This document shows, piece by piece, positions 1 through 10,404 of a DNA stretch of 25,000 nt (the stretch's first letter is position 1; every line of letters begins with the position of its first letter). The DNA comes from Bigelowiella natans CCMP2755 (Eukaryota > Cercozoa > Chlorarachniophyceae): NCBI GenBank assembly GCA_000320545.1, contig ADNK01002363.1:1-25000 (forward strand), written 5' to 3'. The notes under the pieces were generated by a model. That model saw only the letters and a program-made list of their open reading frames with translations, had not been told where the DNA came from and made no database searches. The translations under genes were made by a program, and so were the position numbers.

Positions 1-22
1 TTTGTGTTTATATGATATACAT

Positions 23-105
23 TATAGGGACATTAATGTCCATATACGTGTATTCCGTCTACTACATGTGTACATCACACGTATAGGGACATTAATGTCC
101 ATATA
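23..105. repeat. Duplicated 24-bp near-palindrome
   Basis: The 24-bp sequence TATAGGGACATTAATGTCCATATA (written here as TATAGGGACATT followed by AATGTCCATATA) occurs exactly at 23-46 and again at 82-105, 59 bp apart. The inner 14 bp (GGACATTAATGTCC) is a perfect palindrome, and the outer TATA/TATA also pairs, with one mismatched position. The DNA between the copies is not repeated. The form suits a dimeric protein-binding site or a small cruciform; its function is unknown. Confidence 0.85.
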
Positions 106-121
106 ACATGCATATGTGCGC

Positions 122-124
<3 letters not shown>

Positions 125-155
<31 letters not shown>
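125..155. repeat. (TG)n microsatellite
   Basis: This is an uninterrupted TG dinucleotide run of about 15 units. Reading frames across it give only Cys-Val or Thr-His repeats, so it is not treated as coding. Confidence 0.95.
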
Positions 156-157
<2 letters not shown>

Positions 158-240
158 TATTTTTATTACTTTCGTCGCCCCACCACCCAGAACGTCTCTT
201 GGATCGACGTCTGGCTCTAATGATAACAATAATCCGCTTG

Positions 241-366
241 GTGACGATGACGACGTTGGTGATGATGATGGCAAAGTGTGTTTATATGCAGTGTCAAAAG
301 AGCAGCGGAGAGACCACTTGCGGCGCATTCGAAAGGAACAGTATGCATTGCAGTCCTATCCTACGC
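241..366 (+). other. Coding-like segment, unresolved
   Basis: The forward frame reads an acidic stretch and then a mixed, charged segment (VSKEQRRDHLRRIRKEQYAL near 291-350) that looks more like protein than the neighbouring repeats. Upstream AG sites, for example after TTATATGCAG at about 290, could be splice acceptors. No convincing donor or partner exon was found before the CT repeat at 382. Other forward coding-like stretches lie near 570-640 and 1172-1264. They may be exons of a forward gene, remnants, or chance open frames; the stretch at 1172-1264 overlaps a better-supported reverse-strand exon. Confidence 0.2.
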
Positions 367-378
367 TAATGAATGAGA

Positions 379-381
<3 letters not shown>

Positions 382-433
<52 letters not shown>

Positions 434-436
434 TAC

Positions 437-474
<38 letters not shown>

Positions 475-493
475 GAGAAGGGAGAAGGGAGAA
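382..493. repeat. (CT)n and (AG)n facing microsatellites plus GGGAGAA repeat
   Basis: A CT run (382-430) is followed after only about 9 bp (ACATACAT) by an AG run (about 439-470), and then by four copies of a GGGAGAA-type unit (471-493). CT and AG runs in this order are reverse complements, so together they form a long inverted repeat able to fold into a hairpin. The reading frames across them are only Leu-Ser or Arg-Glu repeats. Confidence 0.9.
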
Positions 494-825
494 GCAAACG
501 CGAAAACAACAAAGCTGTAGCGCACCGCCACTCGAAGCCTGAGGCCCATCTCTGATATCTGCGAAGAACGCTTATGCTCTCTCGACTCGCGCCGCTGATG
601 ATGACGAGGAAGACACGTCGATGGTCATGAAGTTTTTTTTGCCAAAGGGGAGGGAGGGGGGGGAGAGGGAAGAAGAGTGGAGACGGAGACGGACCTTGTG
701 TGCGTGTTTTACGGATTTGTCTTTGTTGTCCTCGCCGTCGTCATTCTGATCATAACCACACATCAACAACAACAGCAACAACAACAGAGCGAGTAATGCG
801 TATCCCTCCCCTTTCCTTCTATAGT

Positions 826-850
826 ACACACAAACACACACACACACACA

Positions 851-892
<42 letters not shown>
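826..892. repeat. (CA)n followed by (TA)n microsatellite
   Basis: A CA-rich run (about 826-850) passes directly into a pure TA run (about 855-892). It lies in noncoding DNA downstream of the last confident exon of the reverse-strand longin gene. Confidence 0.95.
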
Positions 893-897
<5 letters not shown>

Positions 898-911
898 TGT
901 GTGCTAGCGAC

Positions 912-974
912 CAGGGGGAAGAGAGAGAGAATCTTGGAGACGGTGCTCAGGAAGCGTACGACAACGCTCTGGGG
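912..974 (-). other. Possible further exon of the longin-family gene
   Basis: On the reverse strand an acceptor-like GCATAG at 975-976 is followed by 21 open codons (…SVVVRFLSTVSKIL…) that end at a GTCGCT donor-like site at 911. The phase (0 in, 0 out) agrees with the exon ending at 1076. The residues do not clearly match the expected CCZ1/HPS4 region, so this is an option, not a firm exon. Confidence 0.25.
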
Positions 975-1000
975 CTATGCGCAAATATTTAGATATTATT

Positions 1001-1002
<2 letters not shown>

Positions 1003-1039
<37 letters not shown>
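1003..1039. repeat. (TA)n microsatellite
   Basis: This is a pure TA run of about 18 units. It lies just 3' (reverse-strand sense) of the exon at 1076-1108, so it would fall in an intron or the 3' flank of that gene. Confidence 0.95.
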
Positions 1040-1047
<8 letters not shown>

Positions 1048-1075
1048 GCACACAAAATATAAATATGTAGCCAAC

Positions 1076-3044
<1,969 letters not shown>

Positions 3045-3525
3045 CGTTGGACACGACGCCCACTCACAGCGTTGCAGTCACGTCGCCCTTCGCGGATCCT
3101 CTCCCTTCCCGTATGTTCGCTCGGGCTCGCACTCCCCGCTCTCTCGATCGGGGCTCTGGTCTGCCCCTTGTTGGCTGTCCCGAAACCGTGCAGGAGAGGG
3201 GATTTAAATTTAAAAACACCATTGATTTCACTACTACGACACGTAAAAATCGTGTCGTCCCTTTCAAAATCAAGCGGGTTTTATCGTTCCGAGCTCCGGG
3301 GCACAGGAATTAGATCTATCTAATGGAAGCAGTAACATGTACATGTAACCGGAAACATCCACCTGCGGGACCGTCAGGCGGCGAACGCAGGGGAATTTGA
3401 TGAAAATATTGCGATATATCTTGTCGTATACGATAAAATTACCGGGGTTCTTTGTCTGTCGATGATCTTTTCTTCTCCGTTAAGATCAGTTGTTGTCGCG
3501 CGCCAGAGCAAGACAGAGAGCTACG
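3045..3525. promoter_or_regulatory. Divergent spacer between two multi-exon genes
   Basis: This stretch of about 480 bp separates the starts of two genes reading outwards (ATG at 3044 reverse, ATG at 3526 forward), so it should hold both promoters. It contains a perfect 8-bp inverted repeat ACGACACG / CGTGTCGT around a 7-nt loop (3236-3258), an AT-rich GATTTAAATTTAAA (3202-3216) and a 12-bp palindrome ACATGTACATGT (3335-3346). Forward open frames at 3021-3323 lack splice partners or recognisable domains and are not called. Confidence 0.45.
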
Positions 3526-5292
3526 ATGAGGAGGGAGGGGGCCGAGCAGAGCAAAGGAGGGGGGAGCAAGAACACCGGCCAACGCAGTGCTAAGAGCAGC
3601 AGCAGTAGTAGTGGCACCATGAGCAATGCCCAGATTCAGACTAACAAGGTCATCTGTATTAGGAGGCGTGTAGCGACCGGGGCGACTAGCTTTTAGTATT
3701 TCATCAATTGCCCCCCCCCTGGACTCACCGGGAGAATTATTGCAGGTTATATTCGGCCGTCGAGTGACAGAGCAGAAGGTAGAGGCAGACCGAAGCAAGA
3801 AAGCAGAATCGATCTCCAAGGCACTATCACCACCACCGAAAGCAGACACGTTCCCTCATGAGCAGCTCGCGGAAGAAGATGGGGAGGACCCGGTGCCTTT
3901 CAGAATGCAGGTTGTTTGCCCTATAGAGCCTGCCATAGTCGTTGACGATTCACGACTAGCGACATGTATAGTAGCATAGTTGATGAGAAGACTTACTTCT
4001 TTACGAATTGATGACTGATCGTGTGCTCCCTCGCGTGGAAAGGGTGACAAAAAGATGTACACAAAGAAGGCATTGGCAAAGAGGAAGGAGCTCAGGTCGG
4101 TTTCGTGGGTGTATATGAGGCACTAACTCGATCCTCCCCTCGCGGTCGTTTCATTTATGTCTCCCCTGCGCGCTGCTGCATCATTCTGGCATTTTTGTTT
4201 CTATCGCCGCCCTCATTTGGACACACACTGAAACGATTCGTCACCTGCCAGCCAAAACAAGGACATATTAGCATCGATCGACAAAATATGGAACGCGCTG
4301 CCAACGAAAGAGCAGAGGCTCGATAAAGAAAACGTATGCATACACCCCCCTCGCACATGTGCATCGTAAATACTTCTAACTACGACAAACACATCTATGG
4401 GATTGTCTCATAACCCCCCCCCCCCCTTCCCAACCCTGTGTTCCGATTCTTATCATATAGTACACCAAATTTTTCATGAGGGTCTGCAAGACGCTAAACC
4501 CGGATATGGAGTATGAAGAGGTACCGGTTTCTCACTGCATGCGAAATTATTCCCTACTCCTGCTACCACAACTAACTGACGCAGTCGCTACTACACCACC
4601 ACCACCCAACTACCTGATATACTACTAAATTTACTACTACTGCTTTTACTGCTACTACTAGTAGTAATGCCATTATTGTTGTTGCTGCGACAACTAACAT
4701 TATGGATGCGGAATCTGTCTTGCAAGCGATGACATTGATGTACACCCCTCAGGCTGTGGAGACTGTGCAGGTTTGTCAACGAAGAACGCCAAGCATCTCC
4801 TCGCATCACGAGCTATTCTGACACTTGACGATTCTTCTACTCTTCTTTATGTCCCTCCTCTGAGCATGATGTGCTCCATTTGTGTTACAGAAGGACTTTT
4901 CGAAAGACTGCGGTGGGAAGGACTTCCTAGATCAGGTGAAGCCAACTTAGTAGTGTGATGGTTTTAGTCGTAGTGATTCGCAAACTCGACGTCATTGTTT
5001 CATCATCCAAACAAACCATTGAAAGCTGGCTTGAGCAATTACTTCACTGTTCATTGTTATTTTGATTCATACGTCTCGTTGCATTGATAGGGTGGGTTCC
5101 GAAAATCGATGTTCGAGCTTGTCGATCATTGGACGTTAGACATCAGGTTGGTTGTGAATTGATTTCCCATGCTGCCTCTGCTATGCGTGTTCACAAGTTT
5201 GTGTGCTCTCTGCTATTTTTTGGCAAAATGTGCCGTCCGTCAGTGTCGAGGAATACGTGCAGTTTTTGACACTGTTGCTCTCGAAGATGTGA
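3526..5292 (+). CDS. Conserved-looking helical protein of 216 residues, nine exons
   Basis: Predicted exons are 3526-3648, 3746-3910, 4043-4095, 4252-4333, 4461-4520, 4753-4770, 4891-4935, 5091-5146 and 5244-5292. All borders are GT-AG and phases agree throughout, and the total of 651 nt ends at TGA 5290-5292. The first two exons encode a Ser/Gly/Lys-rich, then acidic, probably disordered N-terminus. From about residue 97 the protein becomes an ordered helical domain: KKMYTKKALAKRKEL, DILASIDKIWNALPTKEQRL, FFMRVCKTLNPDMEYEE, FRKSMFELVDHWTLDI and VEEYVQFLTLLLSKM at the extreme C-terminus. The pattern F-x-x-S-[LM]-F-E-L-x-D-x-W followed by E-Y-x-x-F-L recalls helical, EF-hand-like domains in proteins of flagellated protists. 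That link is from memory, not a search, and no EF-hand loop is visible. I do not name a product. The ATG at 3526 is the first in its frame; an earlier in-frame TTG or upstream exon is possible. Confidence 0.6.
4414..4426. repeat. Poly-C tract in intron
   Basis: Thirteen C residues lie in the predicted 4334-4460 intron, about 35 bp upstream of its acceptor (TATCATATAG). Confidence 0.9.
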
Positions 5293-5817
5293 CATATTTG
5301 GTAAACGAGCCGCGCTCTGACGCGCATTTAGTCAGGAAATAGAGCTCGCAAACAAAAAAAAAACACATGCATGTTGCTCACCCTCAACGTTGCATACTAG
5401 CATGGGCCCTCAAATCTAGAAATGTGATTGCGATTGGCTATTAGCACAGCATTTGCATGCAAAGCGCGCATGAGCCGCTGGATAGTGCTCTGCTGGCATT
5501 GAGTTCATACTAGTACATTTAAAGTTCATTTCACTTCACATGCAATTTGCTACACTTGTAGAGTCATGAGCTGCATATTGGTATCTAGGTACATGCGCAT
5601 GCTCAGATGTCAGTCACTGGAGCACAAAGTTGTCTAGTTGTAGCTGCAACAACGCGCATGCACTGAGTTTTTGGGCATTGCGTGGTCTCCTCGTAAAGAC
5701 TTAGCAAACAAATATTATAATTGTTTATGCATTCACCTTGCAAAGTGTATGGATTATCCTCTGTGTCGAGTATATAGCTAGCACCACACTATGATATATC
5801 GATGCAAATTATTCGCA
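5293..5817. other. Convergent spacer with CATG palindromes
   Basis: This region lies between two convergent genes and has no supportable gene. It is rich in short palindromes centred on GCATGC or CATG: ACATGCATGT near 5366-5375, TTTGCATGCAAA at 5452-5463, and repeated CGCGCATG, GCGCATGC and ACATGCAAT words through to about 5660. The same flavour recurs in the spacer at 9740-10060. No terminator or polyadenylation signal could be assigned with confidence. Confidence 0.5.
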
Positions 5818-7305
5818 TCATTGCTGAACACTAACATTAACCTGTCGTGTGATAACCTTAAAGCCTAATGTTGGCATGAATTGAATGCCAGGTGTGGTAA
5901 CACAACCGGAAATGACAGGATGATATACCCCGTCTTGCCTGATTGCACCCCAGCAAGACATTGTTTCTACACCTCCAGTACCGGCAGATTCTCCAAGATA
6001 TGCCTGGGCATCGGTAAATGAATAGAGAATCTCTACACATGCTATTCTGGGAGACACTCCTCTGGCTCTAGTAACCAAAAGGTTGCCTCCTACGGCCCTA
6101 TCCATACTGCCATTACTAGGAGCACCTTTGGGTCGAAGCCCAGTGCCAAATGCCGCAACGTGTTCACACATGGCGGATGAATTGCATGCCACGGGGCAGT
6201 TCCTCACTTCTCCTGTTCCGTAAAAGTAATATCCAGTGATCATAGCGTACGATGTATATTCATTAGCATTTCCAAGATTTGTAGTTGAGCTAGTCGGGGG
6301 TAGCATTCTGACATTGTAAGCTATCAATTTATTGGTAAACCGCTCTTCCAACTCAGATCTTGTGGTGTTGAGCATGAATTGTGTGTTGTTGAGCATGGAT
6401 TGTTGACCATCTAGCATACTCTGCTGAGAATTTATGAGTATTCGCTGTCTCCAGAGGTCCCTTCGCTGTCTTTTGAGGTCCATTTGCTGCTTTGTAAGTT
6501 TCGACTGAGTAGCATTGAGGAGCTTCCACTGTCTTGTAAGGCCCATTTGTTGTGCTATGAGGCTCCTTTGCTGATATGTGAGGTTCAATTGAGTAGCATC
6601 GAGGAGTTTTTGCTGTCTTGCGAGGTCTAACTGAGTATCATCGAGGAGTCCTTCCTGCGTCACAAGCCTAAATTGAGTAGTAGTGAGCCTTTCTTGTTGC
6701 ACTGTGAGGTTATATTGCTGTTCATCTAGAGTCTCTTGCTGCATCTGAAATGCATCTTTTTGTCTCTGAAGTTGTGAAAGATTGACCAGAGAGATAGAGA
6801 AGCTAGCAATGGCAAGTGCGATAAAAGCCAGTTCGATGAGATTTCTCACTCTACTATGCCAAGTGCTCAAATAATTTGTACTATGGTTCTTTAAAAATCT
6901 TTTCAACTTGATTCTGCCTGCTACATGTGGAGCAAGTAGTCTGAAGTCTGACTCATCCAGTTCTAGAAGATCTACTGTGGAGAATCCATGGCGCATGATG
7001 TTGTCTATCACGGATGGCGGAACCTTAGCCTCCCTAAGTTCCGTTTGAAGAGCTTCATTATGCGATTCTAAACTGCCTTTGGCTTCGAACCCCTCCTCAT
7101 CGTTCAACAGAGCTGTAGATACTTGTTCATTTCCATGATTCAGTTGTTCTGCAAACGATTTTGAATCAGGGGATTTGCCATGTGGCTTGATCATCCTCCT
7201 ATCTGCTCCATTGATAGATTCTGCAGGGTTGTTTTCTGCACCTACAGAACGCAGAGCGTAGGAAGCTGCAATGTTGTCACAATTAGGTGGTCGAGGGGAG
7301 GCCAT
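5818..7305 (-). CDS. Type II membrane protein: SAM domain, TM helix, heptad coil, Cys-rich ectodomain
   Basis: This is a single uninterrupted reading frame of 495 residues from the ATG at 7305 (context CCACAATGGCC). The open frame extends 15 codons further but only from a TTG, so the ATG is preferred. Residues 1-85 are polar. Residues 88-140 form a SAM-like helical domain (LREAKVPPSVIDNIMRHGFS, LLELDESDFRLLAPHVAGRI). A hydrophobic helix follows at about 155-176. From 178 to about 325 there is a strict 7-residue repeat (…LTYQQRS, LIAQQMG, LTRQWKL, LNATQSK, LTKQQMD…), predicting a long coiled coil, with several N-x-T sequons. The C-terminus (340-495) has six Cys (about 370, 374, 380, 423, 451, 468) and more sequons. 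Positive residues before the helix and sequons after it suggest SAM in the cytosol and coil plus Cys domain outside. SAM domains usually mediate oligomerisation. The ligand or partner is unknown, and I do not recognise the whole protein. Confidence 0.75.
   Translation of the reverse strand: MASPRPPNCDNIAASYALRSVGAENNPAESINGADRRMIKPHGKSPDSKSFAEQLNHGNEQVSTALLNDEEGFEAKGSLESHNEALQTELREAKVPPSVIDNIMRHGFSTVDLLELDESDFRLLAPHVAGRIKLKRFLKNHSTNYLSTWHSRVRNLIELAFIALAIASFSISLVNLSQLQRQKDAFQMQQETLDEQQYNLTVQQERLTTTQFRLVTQEGLLDDTQLDLARQQKLLDATQLNLTYQQRSLIAQQMGLTRQWKLLNATQSKLTKQQMDLKRQRRDLWRQRILINSQQSMLDGQQSMLNNTQFMLNTTRSELEERFTNKLIAYNVRMLPPTSSTTNLGNANEYTSYAMITGYYFYGTGEVRNCPVACNSSAMCEHVAAFGTGLRPKGAPSNGSMDRAVGGNLLVTRARGVSPRIACVEILYSFTDAQAYLGESAGTGGVETMSCWGAIRQDGVYHPVISGCVTTPGIQFMPTLGFKVITRQVNVSVQQ
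6330..6760 (-). repeat. 21-bp periodic repeat encoding the heptads
   Basis: The part of the gene encoding the coiled coil repeats at about 21-bp intervals, with recurrent words such as GAGTAGCATCGAGGAG and GAGTATCATCGAGGAG. The period matches seven codons, so the array probably grew by tandem duplication of a heptad unit and then diverged. Confidence 0.6.
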
Positions 7306-7390
7306 TGTGGCTTCCTGGAAGAATTCAAAGGTACCCTCTCTCGATGACAAAAAACAAAATGAACAAAAAGAATTGAGACATTAAGTCGAG

Positions 7391-8115
7391 ATGTTCCTGT
7401 GCAAAACACCGTCGAAAGTTGCACTGTGCTACCACTCGGCTTCTAGACTACTCCCGAAATGCATGCCTTTTTCCAGTGGTCAAAAGAAAAGAAACAATGG
7501 AGTAGGGATGAACGTTTGCACAATCGTTTTTCATTCGCGACAACGTCGAGACATCATTTGGGCTTACGCCCGGCATCAACGCAAGGCGATGAGCCATCAC
7601 GAATGTTTCTTTGTCCCTGGGCAGAGACCCAATGGATGATTTCCGTGTATTTTCGCCTTAAAAAAGCCAACAAGGAGTGATGACCGAAAGGTTTTTTTGA
7701 ACAATGTCGGAATACTGACGGGGACTCCGTTGCCATCGCTTTTGTTACCCGCACGTGCGATGATAAACTCAATGGGCAGCGTTTGAACCGAACGACAACA
7801 CAGAATTCCGTCAGAAGTAAGACTACCCCTTACATGCACGGCCGCTCTTACACACTACAACGTGTCTTCTTGAATCTATTCAAGACTCTCCTTGGAGCAG
7901 TGATGGATGGACGGACGGGAAAAGTTTCAAATTCGTCAGATGTAGTTTGATTTTGAAGGTACGACTTAAAGCTCGGGGGAATTTGCTTTGTCGCAGTGTC
8001 AAAACTGCTGCGTTTCGGCTTGATTTATTCTCAAATAAAATCATTGACCAATACTTTGACTGCGGAGATCCAAAAATGCAATTTGCAATCATGTCAACGC
8101 AGACATCGTGACCAC
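7391..8115 (+). pseudogene. Coding-like region broken between frames
   Basis: Several protein-like open stretches follow one another in different forward frames. One runs about 7684-7950 (…HGRSYTLQRVFLNLFKTLLG…). Another runs to the TGA at 8108-8110 (…KTAAFRLDLFSNKIIDQYFD…), and they overlap near 7920. Two more compete at 7391-7639 and 7447-7680. The first pair could be joined by one base change or by a 35-nt GT-AG intron starting at GTTTCAAA (7924), since very short introns seem to exist elsewhere here. No domain is recognised. It may be a decayed gene, a fragment of a mobile element, or a real gene with unresolved splicing. Confidence 0.3.
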
Positions 8116-8258
8116 ATCTCGATGACTCGACTTTTGGGTAAGCCTATCCCTCTCACCCCGTTTCGTCGTATGCAATTCGTTGTTCTGCGAGTGCGTCGTG
8201 TGATATTTTATGCCGAGAGTACCTAAGATTGTAAACATAGACTGCCTAGCTAACTGAC

Positions 8259-9493
8259 ATGGTTCACGTGGCATTTTGTGACTTCTGGATAGTTGTGCCA
8301 GTTTTCCCTCTGCTCCTTGCTGGCATTGCCGTTCGGCTGACTGAAGCATTTAGACCTCCCCAAGGCGTTTTGTTGACAACTCCAAGATTTCATGGGGATG
8401 ATTCAAAGGTGTAGCTATGATGACAACATGGCTAAGCATCATAACGCATTGCACTAAAATTGTAGGTTTCTTCCGGAATTCATCCGATTTTTCAAAATTC
8501 AAAAGCTTCATACTCTCTGTATATAGCGTAACAAATTAAAAATTCTCTTTTTATCCTCTCTTCAAATGTACGATTTGTTATTGCTTAACCGGCGCTTTAA
8601 ATCTGTTTTTTTCAAAAAGTCTTCATGCTTCAAAGGATTCTCTTGGCATATACGTTATTTCACTTCCAACACGTGTGAAGCGTGTGCGCTCGTTTTTGGA
8701 GTTTGCCGGGTTAGAAAAGTTTGCAGTCATTGAAAATGCAGTACTATGGAACAGTTTCAAATCGCGCATCCTGATCGAGAGCGGACAGGTCAAACTTTAA
8801 AGTCAGATTCAGAGCACCCAACATGTTACTCTTATTCGATTTTTAGTTGTCTCAAAGAGTAAGGATGAACAGCGGGGAAATTGCTTGTAGCTTATCCCAT
8901 CGAAAAACAATGGCTGACTTCCTCGCAAGACCAGAACTCACTCACGCTGCGATCTTTGAAGACGACATCTCGCTAAATTCCACTCTGTTAAGTTATATGA
9001 GGAACCAGCCAACAGGTTTTATTCTGTCGATTTATTTCACCTGTTTATCTCATTCTGTCGCTTCCAATCAGGTAATTCTGTCATTGACCTTCTAGCGAAA
9101 CTTGCAGCTACCTCTGAAACAGCAGGATGGGATGGTTTGAACATGGGAAGATGTTTTGACCATTGTGGAGGGGAAGTAATCCAGAGCGGCATCTTGGGAA
9201 AGTTTGATATTGAAAGTTCCTGTCATTCACTATGCACTCACGCATACATAATGACAAGGAAGGGAGCGGAAATAATGAGAAATTACACAAAACCAATTTT
9301 AACCACGGAAGATCGAATACGTGTTGCTCTTCATCATGCTGGATTGATGAAGTATTACTCAACATCACCGGCAGCATTCGCCCAAATTCCACAGTCAAGT
9401 GACGCCATTCATCCAAGCCAAAGACCTATGGAGTGTCGGACGTACTCAGGAGTTTGTGATGAGAATTTATTCATTCTTGAGTCACACATGTGA
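8259..9493 (+). CDS. Glycosyltransferase family 25 (LPS/procollagen galactosyltransferase type), four exons
   Basis: Exons are 8259-8408, 8636-8788, 8847-9015 and 9072-9493, with GT-AG introns of 227, 58 and 56 nt and matching phases. They give 297 residues. Exon 1 encodes a short N-terminus and a hydrophobic segment (FWIVVPVFPLLLAGIAV, about 9-25), consistent with a Golgi/ER signal anchor. Exon 2 begins with the family's typical opening strand (GIYVISLPTRVKRVRSFLEF). Exon 3 carries the GT25 signature: GEIACSLSHRKTMADFL, then AAIFEDDISL with the acidic EDD at about 139-141 expected to bind the metal and nucleotide sugar. Exon 4 supplies the C-terminal half (CHSLCTHAYIMTRKGAEIM) and ends ESHM. 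Family members transfer galactose or glucose to lipooligosaccharide or collagen hydroxylysine; the acceptor here is unknown. It is short beside animal collagen transferases but normal for protist and bacterial members. Confidence 0.8.
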
Positions 9494-9844
9494 GTCAAGA
9501 TTTTGGGCTTAAATTCATACAGCGCATGAAATCATGACGTTAAGTCACCATTGAACAACAAAAATTTGATGCTGCAGGATTTTGTCGTTCCTAAGTGAAA
9601 TTCAAAGCAATGGGAGGTCACTTGAACAATGATTCGGCCAACGTCTGGATGTGCTTTCATGTGCAAAATTGAGATGGATTCTGAACTGGACTGACACATG
9701 GTAGCTCTGAGAGTGGCCAAACGTTAGGATCAAGAACAGTGGAGAGTGATTGATTTTTGTTGTCACATGTGCTCACGTGGTGCACTCATGTTGATTTCAC
9801 ACTGATTCTCACACATCTGATGAGTCATGCAATCTTGTGAGTCA

Positions 9845-9864
9845 CATGCTAGCATGCTAGCATG
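9845..9864. repeat. 20-bp perfect palindrome of CATGCTAG units
   Basis: CATGCTAGCATGCTAGCATG is two and a half copies of the 8-bp unit CATGCTAG and is identical to its own reverse complement. A shorter version, CATGCTAGCATG, recurs at 10001-10012. Confidence 0.9.
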
Positions 9865-9926
9865 ACCCATGCCATCATGCATCCCTAATTTGCAACTTTC
9901 ACTCACCTTTGTTGTCATCATCGCAT

Positions 9927-9944
9927 CACATCATGCATGATGTG
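9927..9944. repeat. 18-bp perfect palindrome
   Basis: CACATCATGCATGATGTG is perfectly self-complementary. It lies about 60 bp from the CATGCTAG palindrome in the same spacer. Confidence 0.9.
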
Positions 9945-10404
9945 CGAACGAGCCCTGTTCACACGTGCAATGCTTCATGTGATCGCATTTCATTGCCGTT
10001 CATGCTAGCATGTGTGCCATGCCGCAAGTCCAGACAAGCGTTCAGCTTTGATCATCATCGAATCATCCTCGTCATCTGTGAGCGAGCCTGAGCTAGATCT
10101 TTGGATGTGGTGACACCACACACACCACACCAATCACAAATGTTCATGATCTTGTGCGTGTGCTGCAAGTCATTAATTGTCAATTGAGAACAAACTTTGA
10201 TGTTTCATGCACTGTGTGTCTGGATATTCACTGTTGGTATTAACTACTAGAATGCCCTAATCTACGACGCATCATACGCGTGTTGATAAGAAATCCTCCG
10301 CCCTAATTTCAAAATACTTCTAATATAGAGTGACTTAATGTTATTGTGATATAAATTATTTTAAGTTCAAAATTCATACACGTTGGCTCTCGTAAACGAG
10401 CCTA

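Larger units (their letters stand above)
9494..10404. other. Spacer rich in CATG palindromes
   Basis: No gene is supportable between the glycosyltransferase stop and the end of the reverse-strand coiled-coil gene. From about 9740 to 10060 the DNA is crowded with CATG/GCATGC words, CACGTG-like motifs and short palindromes; from 10060 to 10404 it is AT-rich and featureless. Both neighbouring genes end here (convergent), so promoters are not expected. Confidence 0.5.

Noticed and set aside
92-440. Open frames of Cys-Val, Thr-His and Leu-Ser repeats on both strands
   Set aside because: They are direct translations of TG and CT microsatellites and have no splice context. Only the middle part (241-366) was kept as a weak coding-like segment.
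3439-3849. Reverse open frame of 136 codons
   Set aside because: It is antisense to two phase-matched exons of the forward 216-residue gene. Its Ala/Ser/Pro composition is the mirror of their Lys/Ser-rich coding.
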